Of a stretch of DNA of 64,000 bases, positions 9,901 through 18,080 are shown piece by piece. Both the position numbers and the translations under genes were made by a program. Origin of the DNA: Thermaerobacter sp. PB12/4term. Lineage in GTDB: Bacteria; Bacillota; Sulfobacillia; Thermaerobacterales; Thermaerobacteraceae. The DNA lies in assembly GCF_003403315.2 (NCBI RefSeq), contig NZ_CP048407.1:372001-436000 (forward strand), written 5' to 3'. Numbering within the stretch: position 1 is the first letter of the stretch; each line of letters begins with the position of its first letter. Under the pieces are notes generated by a model. That model was given only the letters and a program-made list of their open reading frames with translations. It made no database searches and was not told the DNA's origin.

Positions 9901-10525
9901 CAACCGCAAGCTGGCCATGGAGAAGGAGGTGCTGGGCCTTTACCTGTCGGGCCACCCCCTGGCCCACTACCAGCGGGAGCTGGCCCGGCGGGTGACCGCC
10001 ACCACCCGCCAGCTGGCGGACCGGGAAGACGGCGCCCGGGTCCAGGTGGGCGGCCTGGTGCAGGGGATACGCCGCATCACCACCCGGGGTGGCGATTTCA
10101 TGGCCTTCGTCCAGCTGGAAGACCTGGAGGGAACGGTGGAGGTGGTGGTCTTCCCGCGGACCTACGCCGACGCCGCCGAAGCCCTGCAGGAGGATGCGGT
10201 GATCATCGCCCGCGGCCGGGTCGACCGCCGGGAGGAAGAGGAACCGCCCAAGGTGGTGGCCGAGGAGATCTGGCCGCTGGTGACGGGCAAGCGGCTGGTG
10301 GTGGCCCTGCCGGACGGCGGGCCCGACGCCGTGGAGGGCGTGCTGGCCCGGGTGCGCGGCGCCTGCCAGCGCCATCCGGGCACCTCGCCGGTGGTGCTGG
10401 TCTTCCCGGGGCGGGACCACGCCCTGCAGGTCGACGCCCAGTACTGGGTGACGCCCCGGGCGGAGCTTCTGCAGGACCTGGCCCGGGTGGTGGGCGACAG
10501 CGGGTTCTACCTGGACGATCACTGA
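6932..10525 (+). CDS. dnaE: DNA polymerase III alpha subunit, DnaE
   Basis: Replicative polymerase catalytic subunit of 1197 residues. Domain order: PHP domain (about 1-210), palm/thumb/fingers, helix-hairpin-helix region, and an OB fold near the C terminus (VQVGGLVQGIRRI). The palm aspartates are in PDIDIDFDD (about 395-403), preceded by GPGRGSAAGSL. The PHP domain keeps the full metal-ligand set (HLHVH, TDHG, GCE, SGCIG, NDVHY), so it may be an active proofreading nuclease, as known for Thermus DnaE. Two Gly/Pro-rich insertions lie at about 575-610 and 954-976. The start ATG 6932 follows GGAGGGG. Firmicutes often also carry PolC; it is not in this window. Confidence 0.97.
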   Translation: MEPFVHLHVHSEYSLLDGAARVGELAARAAELGMPALALTDHGVMYGAIDFYKACKKHGIKPIIGCELYLARRTRHDREPKLDDQPYHLLALAQNETGYRNLIRIVSRAYAEGFYYKPRADRELLAQYSEGLIVTSGCIGSEIPRLLLEGREEEALQAVRWYLEVFGDRFYFEIQDHGLPEERRAYARILELARRFDVPVVATNDVHYLNRDDAAAHEVLLCIQTGKTLDDPNRMRFEGPEFYLKTPEEMAALFRDVPEALANTVKLAERCQLEFEFGRFLLPHYEVPEGHDAASYLRYLCESKLPERYPNAGSEVRDRLNHELEVITRMGYPAYFLIVWDFVDYARRNGIAVGPGRGSAAGSLVAYVLGITDIDPLRYNLLFERFLNPERVTMPDIDIDFDDHRRDEVIEYVVRKYGRDRVAQIITFGRMLARAVIRDVGRVMGLPYGEVDKIAKMVPAQLGITLDQALESSPELKQAYDQQPVVRQLVDMARKLEGMPRHASVHAAGVVIGRDPLMEHVPLQRMQDGSTVTQFPMTTLEELGLLKMDFLGLRTLHVIQETEQIIHQTGARDVLAEEPGPAGTGGPAGPGGAGGGPGGNGTAARRAFRVRDIPLDDAATFEAMSRGDTAAMFQVESSGFTQMLRSLKPSSIEDLIAAVALFRPGPLGSGMVDDFIKRKHGQVPVEYPHPWLEPILKETYGTIVYQEQVMQIASVMAGFTLGEADLLRRAMGKKKPEEMQKQREKFLAGAAAKGIDAELAGRIFDLMEYFAGYGFNKSHSAAYGYLAYVTAYLKTHYPAPYMAATLSSVMSNSDRVAEYIAECRRLGIPVLPPDVNQSEARFTVVPDPGAPGGQAIRFGLAAVKNVGFGAIESIVAARQKGGPFRSLDDFCRRVDLRQVNRRALESLIKAGAFDSLGQPRARLVAGLEEVMNRAQRWQKERETGQVSLLDLTAVLVGAGGRGGGGGTGSGGAAAGDLEVTELPPVDEWPPNRKLAMEKEVLGLYLSGHPLAHYQRELARRVTATTRQLADREDGARVQVGGLVQGIRRITTRGGDFMAFVQLEDLEGTVEVVVFPRTYADAAEALQEDAVIIARGRVDRREEEEPPKVVAEEIWPLVTGKRLVVALPDGGPDAVEGVLARVRGACQRHPGTSPVVLVFPGRDHALQVDAQYWVTPRAELLQDLARVVGDSGFYLDDH

Positions 10526-10724
10526 CCGCCCGGCGACAAGGCGCCGCTGCGGTCCGCCGTTCAAGGCATGGGGCACGGTCCTGCCCCTTCGCGGCGGCCA
10601 CACCGGGTGGGGGGCCGGCCGGACCGGTGCCCCGGGGCGGTGCACGTCTCCGGAGACAAAGGGGGCCCGGCAGCGGGATCCAAGGAGCATGGGGCGAGGG
10701 AGGAATCGGGGAGGAGGGGTCGGA

Positions 10725-11243
10725 TTGGCCGAAAGGGCGCCGAAGGTCTCCGGGCCGGTCCGCCTGCGGGTGGACCACCGGGCCGAGGTGATCCGCCGCC
10801 TGGAGCGGCGGGGGGTCACCCTGCGGGACATCGCGGAGATCGTCCTGGCCATTCAGGAGAAGTACGTGCCGGGCATCACCCTGGAGCAGTGCCTGGCCAG
10901 CGTGGAAGCGGTGATCGCCAAGCGGGAGGTCCAGCACGCCCTGCTGACGGGCATCGCCCTGGACGAGGCGGCGGAGCAGGGGCTGCTGGAGGAGCCGCTG
11001 CTTTCCATCCTGCGCACCGACGAGCCGCTCTACGGTGTGGACGAGGTCCTGGCCCTGGCCATCACCAACGTGTACGGGTCCATCGGCCTGACCAACTTCG
11101 GCTACCTGGACAAGGTGAAGCTGGGGGTCATCGAGCGGTTGAACAACGAGAAGAGCCAGGGGCGGGTGCAGACGTTCCTGGACGACCTGGTGGCCGGCGT
11201 GGCGGCGGCTGCCGCGGCGCGGATCGCCCACAACGAGCCCTGA
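10725..11243 (+). CDS. pgpA: phosphatidylglycerophosphatase A family (YutG-like)
   Basis: A 172-residue protein closely matching the Bacillus YutG/PgpA family from memory of its conserved blocks: RGVTLRDIAEIVLAIQEKY, CLASVEAVIAKREVQHA, TDEPLYGVDEVLALAITN and the YGSIGLTNFGYLDK block. Family members dephosphorylate phosphatidylglycerophosphate to phosphatidylglycerol, although this soluble-looking Firmicutes branch is less well characterised. TTG 10725 is chosen because GGAGGAGGGG (10710-10719) precedes it at normal distance. The upstream in-frame ATG 10689 sits one base from its GGAG and would add a Gly/Arg-rich leader. It lies 199 bp downstream of dnaE. Confidence 0.85.
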   Translation: MAERAPKVSGPVRLRVDHRAEVIRRLERRGVTLRDIAEIVLAIQEKYVPGITLEQCLASVEAVIAKREVQHALLTGIALDEAAEQGLLEEPLLSILRTDEPLYGVDEVLALAITNVYGSIGLTNFGYLDKVKLGVIERLNNEKSQGRVQTFLDDLVAGVAAAAAARIAHNEP

Positions 11244-11247
11244 CGAA

Positions 11248-11278
11248 GCTGCGGCCGGGACGCGGCTCCGGCCGCAGC
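11248..11278 (+). terminator. hairpin after pgpA
   Basis: Perfect 11-bp stem (11248-11258 with 11268-11278) and 9-nt loop starting five bases after the pgpA stop. There is no T-tract, so termination efficiency is uncertain. Confidence 0.55.
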
Positions 11279-12017
11279 GGCCGGGGTGAGGCTCCGGCCA
11301 GAACGGCCGGGGCGGCGCGGCCCCCGGGCCGGGCGGCCGGAAGGAACCCGGGTCCGGCCCGCAGGAGGGAACCCGGGCCGGGCGGGGAAATGGGCACCAG
11401 CCGCCCTTGCGGAATCCGCCGGGAGCCGGGCGCCGGGGGCCGGCCGCTGGCGGCTGGGGCCGGGGGTCCGGGGGCCGCAGGCCGGAGGCCCGGAAGAGGG
11501 AACCGGCTCCTTGAAGACGGCGGTGGAGGCTTGTGACCCTCCCGGGCGGCCGGCGGGGCGCATGGCCCCCCTGGGCGGCCGGTAAGGGGGGGTGCCGGCA
11601 GCGCCGGCCCGCCGGGCGAAGCAAACGCTGTTCCCGGCGGTGGGTTTGGCATGGTGGCCGTCGCCCCCAGCGACGAGCCCCGTCGCCGGCCCGGCGGGGT
11701 CCGGGAACGCAGCACCAGCCGGCCGCCGCCGGCGGCGGGCGCAACGGTCGCCGGAACGGGGACGGCGGGAGGGGCGCGCGGTGGAACGCGAGGGGCAACA
11801 ACTCGGGGACGGCCACGGGACATGCCCCGGCGAGCGGGTTAGGGGCGCGCGGCACGGGGAGCATGGGGTGGAATACTCCCCGGACGGGCCGGTTCGGCCC
11901 CGCGGGCACGGCGGGGCCGAACCGCCCGGGGAGCACCGGGTGCCGTTCCGGCCCGAGCCGCCCCTCGAACCTTCCGGTACACTAGGACCTTCCGGTGCGG
12001 CGGGGGCCGGGGCGCCG
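11279..12017. other. GC-rich intergenic region before the pan cluster
   Basis: About 740 bp with no convincing gene. The long frames here are Arg/Gly/Pro-rich shadows and none has a family-like motif. I checked for conserved RNA signatures (RNase P, SRP RNA, tmRNA, FMN and cobalamin riboswitch cores) and found none. TACACT at 11978-11983 could be a -10 element for the next gene, without a clear -35. Confidence 0.4.
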
Positions 12018-12422
12018 GTGGGGGAACGAGGGGAACCCCCGGCCATCCTGCTGGCCGGTCCGGGGCGGGCCGGTTCGAGCCTGGCCCTGGCCTGGCACCG
12101 GGCGGGCTGGCCGGTGGCCTGGGTGACCGGCCGCCGGGACGAACCGGCCCGCCGGCTGGCGGCGCAGGTGGGCGCCCGGGCCATCGGCTGGCAGCAACTG
12201 CTGGGGGAAGGGCTCCCCGGTCCCTGGCCGCCCGTGGTGGTCCTGGCCGTGGCCGACCGGGCGGTGGCGGAGGTGGCCGCCCGGCTGGCGGGCCGGCTGG
12301 GGGCCGTGCCGAAGGCTCTTCGCCCCCGCTACGCCCTGCACCTGAGCGGCGCCCTGGGGCTGGAGCCCCTGGCGCCCCTGGCCCGGCTGGGGCTGGCCAC
12401 CGAGGTGTTCCATCCCCTGTTG

Positions 12423-12468
12423 CCCCTGCCAGGTGGTCCCGCCCTGCGGCGGGACCACCTGGCAGGGG
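12423..12468. repeat. perfect 21-bp inverted repeat, 4-nt loop, inside coding sequence
   Basis: Arms 12423-12443 and 12448-12468 are exact reverse complements separated by CTGC. The right arm ends in the G run where the DUF2520 frame breaks. Confidence 0.9.
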
Positions 12469-12490
12469 GTACGCCACGGTGGTGTACGAC

Positions 12491-12532
12491 CCGGGCCAGA
12501 ACCGGGCCCCGGTGGGCCCGGTTCTGGCCCGG
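12491..12532. repeat. perfect 19-bp inverted repeat, 4-nt loop, inside coding sequence
   Basis: Arms 12491-12509 and 12514-12532 are exact reverse complements separated by CGGT. It begins 22 nt after the 12423-12468 hairpin and has an unrelated arm sequence. Confidence 0.9.
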
Positions 12533-13134
12533 AGGCTGGGCGCCACGCCGGTCCTCTGGCCCGGCGCCACGGCCCGGCAGCTGGCCCTGTACCACGCCGC
12601 CGCCACCCTGGCGGCCAATGGGGTGACTGCCCTGCTCTGGGCCGCCCGGGAACTGCTCCGCCTGTCGGGGTACCCCGGCATGGCGATGGCCGCCCGGGTT
12701 GCCGCCGGCCAGGACCCCGGCCGCGGCGCGGAGCCCGGTTCCACCACCGCCGCCGGTTCCTCCTGGGGTCCCCTGGAGGTCCTGGCGCGGGCGGCGCTGG
12801 AGGCGGCGGCGGAGAGGGGGCCGCTGGCCGCCTTGACGGGCCCCCTCGCCCGGGGAGATGCCGCCACGGTGCGGCGCCACCTGGAGGCGCTGGCGGGCGG
12901 GGCCGGCGCAGGCGAAGGGCTGGGCGCCTTCGATCCCGGGCCCGCGGGTCGTTACCGGCTGGCGGCCACGCTGGTTCTGGCCGCCGCCTCGGCCCGCCCC
13001 GGGGACCCGCCTGCCGGCCTTGAAGACATTGCCCGCCTGCTGGGGGCGGGCGGGGAGATGGCCGGCCGGTGAACGGTCCCGGCCGGAACCCGGTCCGCAA
13101 TCATCCCGAGGGCCATCCCGTGGGGGGAAGCATC

Positions 13135-14103
13135 ATGGCGTCGCGGGTTACTGTGCGCACCGTCCTCGAGTACAAGGAACAGGGCCGGCCGGTGGTCATG
13201 GTCACGGCCTACGACTACCCCTTCGCCCGGCTGGCCGACGCCGCCGGCGTGGACATGATCCTGGTGGGCGATTCCCTGGGCAACGTGGTGCTGGGCTACC
13301 CGGCCACCGTGTTCGTCACCCTGGACGAGATGGTGCACCACACCCGGGCGGCGCGCCGGGGGGTGGAACGAGCCTTGCTAGTGGCCGACATGCCCTTCTT
13401 GACCTTCCACCTCTCCGTAGATGACGCGCTGCGGGCAGCGGGGCGCCTGGTGCAGGAAGGGGGTGCCGAGGCCGTGAAGCTGGAGGGGGCCGGCCGCGTG
13501 CTGGAAGTGGTCCGACGCCTGACCGACGCGGGCATCCCCGTGGTGGGGCACCTGGGCCTGCTGCCCCAGCGGGTGCATGCCCTGGGCGGCTACCGGGTCC
13601 AGGGCCGGGACGAGGCCGAGGCCCGGCGGCTTCTCGACGATGCCGTCGCCCTCGAGCAGGCCGGGGCCTTCGCCCTGGTGCTGGAGATGGTGCCCCGGGA
13701 ACTGGCCGCGGCCATCAGCCGCCGGTTGCGGATACCCACCATCGGCATCGGGGCCGGGCCGGACTGCGACGGCCAGGTGCTGGTGCTCCACGATCTGCTG
13801 GGCCTGACCCAGGGCCGCGTCCCCCGCTTCGCCCGGCGGTACGCCGAGCTGGGGCAGATCGCCCTGGAGGCCCTGCAGCGTTACGCCGCCGACGTGCGCG
13901 CTCGCGCCTTCCCCACGGACGAGCACAGCTACCACATGGCGGCGGGGGAGGCCGGGTCCCGGGCCGGCGATGCGGCCACCGGCGCCGGCGATCCTGGGGG
14001 TTCCCGGTCACCCGCCCCGTCCGGCCCGGGCGAGGAGGCGCCCCGGGGCGGCCGCCAGGCCAGGGATGCCTCGTACGGCGACGCGCCCTACGGGGACCGG
14101 TAG
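13135..14103 (+). CDS. panB: 3-methyl-2-oxobutanoate hydroxymethyltransferase
   Basis: First committed enzyme of pantothenate synthesis; it transfers a hydroxymethyl group from methylene-tetrahydrofolate to ketoisovalerate to give ketopantoate. Magnesium ligands D46 (VGDSLGN), D85 (ADMPF) and E117 (KLEGA), and the catalytic E184 (LEMVP), are all in place. ATG 13135 follows GGGGGAAG and matches the family N terminus. An in-frame GTG at 13069 would overlap the upstream stop but adds an unrelated leader. After the normal end (DEHSYHM) there is a disordered Gly/Ala/Pro-rich tail of about 50 residues, unusual for PanB. It lies upstream of panC in one transcription unit. Confidence 0.96.
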   Translation: MASRVTVRTVLEYKEQGRPVVMVTAYDYPFARLADAAGVDMILVGDSLGNVVLGYPATVFVTLDEMVHHTRAARRGVERALLVADMPFLTFHLSVDDALRAAGRLVQEGGAEAVKLEGAGRVLEVVRRLTDAGIPVVGHLGLLPQRVHALGGYRVQGRDEAEARRLLDDAVALEQAGAFALVLEMVPRELAAAISRRLRIPTIGIGAGPDCDGQVLVLHDLLGLTQGRVPRFARRYAELGQIALEALQRYAADVRARAFPTDEHSYHMAAGEAGSRAGDAATGAGDPGGSRSPAPSGPGEEAPRGGRQARDASYGDAPYGDR

Positions 14104-14221
14104 TGGTGCACCCGGATCCCGTGCCCACAACGCGACCGGTGGGCCGCCAGGCTCCACCCTGCGGCGTCCGGCAGCGGCGCACCTGGATCGCACCCGGCAG
14201 CCACCGGGAGGAGGGACCCCC

Positions 14222-15106
14222 ATGGAACTGGTGCAGGACATCGCCACGCTGCGGCAGCACATCGCCCGCTGGCGCCGGGAGGACCCCGGGGGCCGGGTGG
14301 GCTTCGTCCCCACCATGGGCTACCTCCACGACGGGCACCTCTCCCTGATCCGCCGGGCCCGGGCGGAGTGCCGCCGGGTGGTGGTGAGCGTGTTCGTCAA
14401 CCCGCTGCAGTTCGGCCCCCACGAGGACTTCGCCCGCTACCCCCGCGACCTGGGGCGGGACCGGGAGCTGGCCTCCCAGGCCGGAGCCGACCTGCTGTTC
14501 CACCCGGCGGTGGAGGCCATGTACCCCCGGGGCGAGCCGGGGGTCTACGTCGATGTCGGGGACCTGGCCCGCCGCTGGGAAGGGGCCCGGCGGCCGGGTC
14601 ACTTCCGCGGCGTGGTCACCGTGGTGACCAAGCTCTTCCACCTGGTCCAGCCCGACCGCGCCTACTTCGGGCAGAAGGACGCCCAGCAGGCCATCATCAT
14701 CCGGCGCATGGTGGCGGACCTGGACTTTCCCCTGGACGTGGTGGTCTGCCCCACGGTGCGGGAGCCCGACGGCCTGGCCATGAGTTCCCGGAACGTCTAT
14801 CTGGATGCCGAGCAGCGCCGGGCGGCCCCGGTGCTGTACCGGTCGCTCGAGGCAGCCCGCCGCCTGCTGGAAACCGGCGAGCGACGCCGCGACCGGGTGG
14901 TGGCGGCCATGGAGGCCGTCCTGGCCGCCGAGCCCCTGGCCGAACCCGAGTACGCGGACGCCGTCGCCGCGGAGACCCTGGAGCCCGCCGATCCGGTGGA
15001 GGGCGAGGTGCTGCTGCTGGTGGCCGCCCGCCTGGGAGCCACCCGGCTGATCGACAACTTCTGGCTGGTGGTCGGCCCGGACGGCGTCCGGGACCGCTGG
15101 GCCTAG
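14222..15106 (+). CDS. panC: pantothenate synthetase (pantoate–beta-alanine ligase)
   Basis: ATP-dependent condensation of pantoate and beta-alanine, via a pantoyl adenylate, to give pantothenate in the cytoplasm. The 294 residues show PTMGYLHDGHLSLI (the HIGH-type motif, near residue 35), SVFVNPLQFGP, FGQKDAQQ and the KMSKS-like REPDGLAMSSRN (about 181-191). ATG 14222 follows GGAGGAGGG. No panD or panE gene is in the window; beta-alanine supply must come from elsewhere, and ketopantoate reduction may be done by the upstream DUF2520 protein. Confidence 0.97.
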   Translation: MELVQDIATLRQHIARWRREDPGGRVGFVPTMGYLHDGHLSLIRRARAECRRVVVSVFVNPLQFGPHEDFARYPRDLGRDRELASQAGADLLFHPAVEAMYPRGEPGVYVDVGDLARRWEGARRPGHFRGVVTVVTKLFHLVQPDRAYFGQKDAQQAIIIRRMVADLDFPLDVVVCPTVREPDGLAMSSRNVYLDAEQRRAAPVLYRSLEAARRLLETGERRRDRVVAAMEAVLAAEPLAEPEYADAVAAETLEPADPVEGEVLLLVAARLGATRLIDNFWLVVGPDGVRDRWA

Positions 15107-15470
15107 AGCACCGCCGCCGCCCGTGCATACACTGCAGTGAGACGCCGCCGGCCCATGGGGCCCGGGTGCCGGGCCCCCGGGAGCAGGACGCTACGGGCCC
15201 GTGCCGCCCCCGTGCCGGGCCCCGGGGCGGCCCGGCCCGCCGGTGGCCGGCCCGCGGTGCAGAACCCCCCGCGCCGGGACGCAAGACGGGGGACCGGTGG
15301 CGCGGGAGCACGGGTTCCGGCTCCGTCCGTCCCCAGGTGCCCCGGGACGAACTCCCTGGGATTTCCACCTCTGCTGGCCGGTTCTTCCCCCCACGACGAG
15401 CCCCGCTTACATAACGGCCCCGGGCGACCCCGGGCGGTCCGGGACGCCCAGGATCTGGATTGTCCGGCCC

Positions 15471-15499
15471 GCATTCGCCGCCACCCGGGCCCATACATC
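15471..15499 (+). promoter_or_regulatory. candidate sporulation sigma-E type promoter for yhbH-spoVR-prkA
   Basis: GCATTCG (15471-15477) and CATACATC (15492-15499) are separated by 14 nt. They resemble sigma-E -35 and CATACA-type -10 elements, and lie about 118 bp before yhbH. A second CATACACT, matching the -10 consensus more closely, is at 15126-15133 but lacks a good -35. Bacillus yhbH, spoVR and prkA are known sigma-E targets, which makes this the expected class. The rest of the 15107-15616 intergenic region shows only short GC-rich inverted repeats and no gene. Confidence 0.35.
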
Positions 15500-15616
15500 C
15501 GGAAAAACCCCCACCCTCGCCGCTGGCCTGGACCGGCGCGGCGGCAGCCCGCCGGTCGTCCACCGAACGGCCGCTGCCCGGAAGGGGCCCGTACATACCG
15601 CGAGGGGGTGAGGTCC

Positions 15617-16813
15617 ATGCCGCGGGGCGTGATCGACTGGTCCCTGCACCGCAAGGGGCCCGTCGACCAGGCGCGGCACCAGGAAAAGGTCCGCGCCGCC
15701 ATCCGAGAGAACCTGGCCGATCTGATCACCGACGACTCCTTGTTGACCACCGACGGCCGCCGGGTGGTCAAGGTGCCCGTGCGCTCCCTGCGGGAGTACC
15801 GGTTCCGCTTCAGCACGATCAACAACCCCCAGGTGGGGCAGGGGCGGGGCGGCAGCCGCAAGGGGGACGTGCTGGCCCGCCAGCCCGGCCAGCCGGGCGG
15901 GCAGGGCGACCCCCACGGGGCGGGCCAGGGGCCGGGAACCGACTACTACGAGACGGAAGTCACCCTGGACGAGCTGGAGTCCATCTTCTTCGAGGAGCTG
16001 GAGCTGCCCGACCTCAAGCCGCGCCGGCAGCCGGCCCTGGACGCCCGCCGGCCGCGGTTCACCGAGGTGACCCGGGCCGGGCCCCTCAGCCGGGCCGACC
16101 TGCGCCGTGCCCTGAAGGAAAACCTCAAGCGCCACGCCCGCCAGGGCGAGGCGCGGCTCGGCCCCTTCCGCCGCGAGGACCTGCGCTACCGCAGCTGGCG
16201 GGACGACCCGCGGCCCCATGCCCGGGCCGTGGTGGTCGCCATGCGGGACGTCTCGGGCAGCATGGGCGAGTTCAAGAAGTGGATGTCCCGGACCTTCTTC
16301 TTCTGGATGAACCGGTTCCTCCAGAGCCGCTACGCCGATGTGGAGCGGGTGTTCATCACCCACCACACCGAGGCCCAGGAGGTCGACGAGGAGCGCTTCT
16401 TCCACCTGGGCGAAAGCGGCGGCACCCGGGTCTCGTCGGCATACCGCCTGGCCCTGGATATCGTCACCGGGCGCTACCCGCCCGACGGCTGGAACATCTA
16501 CGCCATCCACTTCTCCGACGGCGACAACTGGGGGGAGAGCGACAACGGGGTGTGCGTCCAGCTGGCGCAGCAGCTGGCCGACCTGTCGAACCTCTTCGCC
16601 TACGGGGAGATCAACGAGAGCGGTTACCGCTCCCCGCTGATGACGGCCTTCGAGCGGGTGCGCCACCCCCGGTTCGTCCGGGTGAAGATGAGCCGGCGGG
16701 AGGACATCTACCCCGCCTTGAAGGCCATCTTTCGCGCCCAGCCCGGCGGGGCCGGCCTGGGCGCGGGCCCGGGAGCGGGCGCGGGGCCCGGCGGGGGAGG
16801 TGAGGGACCATGA
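15617..16813 (+). CDS. yhbH: sporulation protein YhbH (UPF0229/YeaH family)
   Basis: A 398-residue protein of the YhbH/YeaH family. The N-terminal half is basic and contains a Gly/Gln-rich linker (about 75-110). The C-terminal half is a von Willebrand A-like domain with a metal site DVSGSM (D211-M216) and the conserved FHLGESGGTRVSSAY and HFSDGDNWGE segments. ATG 15617 follows GGGTGAGGT. Members are co-expressed with PrkA and SpoVR, and their biochemical role is unsettled. Its stop overlaps the spoVR start as ATGA, implying translational coupling. Confidence 0.93.
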   Translation: MPRGVIDWSLHRKGPVDQARHQEKVRAAIRENLADLITDDSLLTTDGRRVVKVPVRSLREYRFRFSTINNPQVGQGRGGSRKGDVLARQPGQPGGQGDPHGAGQGPGTDYYETEVTLDELESIFFEELELPDLKPRRQPALDARRPRFTEVTRAGPLSRADLRRALKENLKRHARQGEARLGPFRREDLRYRSWRDDPRPHARAVVVAMRDVSGSMGEFKKWMSRTFFFWMNRFLQSRYADVERVFITHHTEAQEVDEERFFHLGESGGTRVSSAYRLALDIVTGRYPPDGWNIYAIHFSDGDNWGESDNGVCVQLAQQLADLSNLFAYGEINESGYRSPLMTAFERVRHPRFVRVKMSRREDIYPALKAIFRAQPGGAGLGAGPGAGAGPGGGGEGP

Positions 16814-18072
16814 GCAGTCCCGGCGTCACCGCCTCGGGCCCCGGGGCCGAGGGGCTCCTGCCCCACCTGGAGCGGATCTGGGCCGTGGCCCGGGACCTGG
16901 GGTTCGACCCCCTGCCCACCCACTTCGAGGTGGTGCCGGCCCCCGTGGTCTACGAGGTGGCGGCCTACGGCCTGCCCGGCCGCTTCACCCACTGGAGCCA
17001 CGGCAAGGCCTACCACTTGCTGAAGACCCGGCACGACTACGGTCTGCACCGCATCTACGAGCTGGTGATCAACGCCGACCCGTGCCAGGCGTTCCTCCTG
17101 GAGAGCAACAGCCTGTTCGAAAACCTGTTTGTGGCGGCCCACGTGGCCGGCCATGCCGACTTCTTCCACCACAACGTGTTCTTCCGCCGGGCGGGCCGCG
17201 AGATGGCGGGCCTGGCGGCCGTTCACGCCGAGCGGGTGCGCCGCTACGAGTACGATCACGGGGTCGAGGCGGTGGAGCGGGTGCTGGACGCCGCCCTGGC
17301 CCTGGAGCCCCACACTGACCCCTGGCTGGCGGAGGAGCAGCAGGTCCCGCCCCTCCGCCCCGGCGAGCCCTTTGAGGACGTGCTGCTGTTCATCCAGCAC
17401 CACGCGCCCCACCTGGAGGACTGGGAGCGGGACCTGCTCGCTATGGTGCGGGCCGAGCGGCTCTACTTCTGGCCCCAGATCCGGACCAAGGTGATGAACG
17501 AGGGCTGGGCCTGCATCGCCCACAGCCGCATCCTGCGCCGGCTGGACCTGCCCGACGGGGACTACACCGAGTTCGCCCGGCTCCACGCGGCCATCCAGGC
17601 CTCGTCACCCTTCGCCTTCAACCCCTACGCCGTGGGCTACCACACCTGGGAGCGGATCCTGGCCACCCGGGGCTGGGACGAGGCCCGGTTCATCCTGGAA
17701 ACCGAGGACGACGTGGCCTTCCTGCGCAACCACCTGGACCGCCAGGTGGCCGAAGCCTGCGACCTTTACATCTACGCCCGCCAGGGCGACCAGTGGGTGA
17801 TCGTGGAGGACGACTGGGCCCGGGTGCGGGACCTCCTGGTCTTGAGCCGCGTCCGCGGCGGGTTCCCGCTGATCGCCGTGGTGGACGGCGACTACCGGGG
17901 CCGGGGTGAGCTGCTGCTGCGGCACATCTTCGACGGCCGCGAGCTGGACCTGGATGAGGCCCGGCAGGCGCTGGCCCTGGTGGAGCGCCTGTGGCGGCGC
18001 CCCGTCCACCTGGAGACCCGGGCCGGGGGGCACGACGTGGTCCTGTCGGTGCCCGCGGGAGACAAGGGGTGA
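16810..18072 (+). CDS. spoVR: stage V sporulation protein R
   Basis: A 420-residue member of the SpoVR/YcgB family, linked to spore cortex formation in Bacillus. Conserved blocks are YEVAAYGLPGRFTHWSHGK, NSLFENLFVAAHVAGHADFF, TKVMNEGWACIAHSRI and NPYAVGYHTWERI. These are rich in His and acidic residues, suggesting a metal-binding role. ATG 16810 lies in a 4-nt ATGA overlap with yhbH, and prkA starts 8 bp downstream. Keeping the three genes in one operon is common in proteobacteria; in Bacillus subtilis spoVR is elsewhere. Confidence 0.95.
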   Translation: MSSPGVTASGPGAEGLLPHLERIWAVARDLGFDPLPTHFEVVPAPVVYEVAAYGLPGRFTHWSHGKAYHLLKTRHDYGLHRIYELVINADPCQAFLLESNSLFENLFVAAHVAGHADFFHHNVFFRRAGREMAGLAAVHAERVRRYEYDHGVEAVERVLDAALALEPHTDPWLAEEQQVPPLRPGEPFEDVLLFIQHHAPHLEDWERDLLAMVRAERLYFWPQIRTKVMNEGWACIAHSRILRRLDLPDGDYTEFARLHAAIQASSPFAFNPYAVGYHTWERILATRGWDEARFILETEDDVAFLRNHLDRQVAEACDLYIYARQGDQWVIVEDDWARVRDLLVLSRVRGGFPLIAVVDGDYRGRGELLLRHIFDGRELDLDEARQALALVERLWRRPVHLETRAGGHDVVLSVPAGDKG

Positions 18073-18080
18073 GCGCGACC

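Larger units (their letters stand above)
12018..13072 (+). pseudogene. Rossmann-like / DUF2520 protein, frameshifted; candidate ketopantoate reductase
   Basis: N-terminal Rossmann domain (ILLAGPGRAGSSLALAW, with the G-x-G-x-x-G dinucleotide motif), then ATEVFHPLLPLPGG, is in one frame. The DUF2520 helical domain (GATPVLWPGATARQLALYHAA onward) is in another. Adding one G to the GGGGG run at 12465-12469 joins them as HLAGGYATVVYDPG, giving about 351 residues. The break is at the foot of a perfect 21-bp hairpin. Its stop overlaps a possible upstream GTG of panB, and panB and panC follow. DUF2520 proteins resemble 6-phosphogluconate/ketopantoate reductases, so a role in reducing ketopantoate is a reasonable inference. 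The start GTG 12018 is a guess; no strong ribosome site is seen. It may be functional if the break is a sequencing error. Confidence 0.6.

Noticed and set aside
6914-10852. 1312-codon open frame on the minus strand across dnaE
   Set aside because: Antisense of dnaE; the translation is His/Gln/Val-rich with no family motifs and no ribosome site. Long antisense frames are expected at this GC content.
11340-11860. Possible riboswitch or structured RNA (RNase P, FMN, cobalamin, SRP) in the GC-rich spacer
   Set aside because: Characteristic core sequences of these RNAs were looked for on both strands and not found.
11977-11984. TACACT as promoter of the DUF2520 gene
   Set aside because: No -35 at suitable spacing and the gene start itself is uncertain; kept only as a remark.
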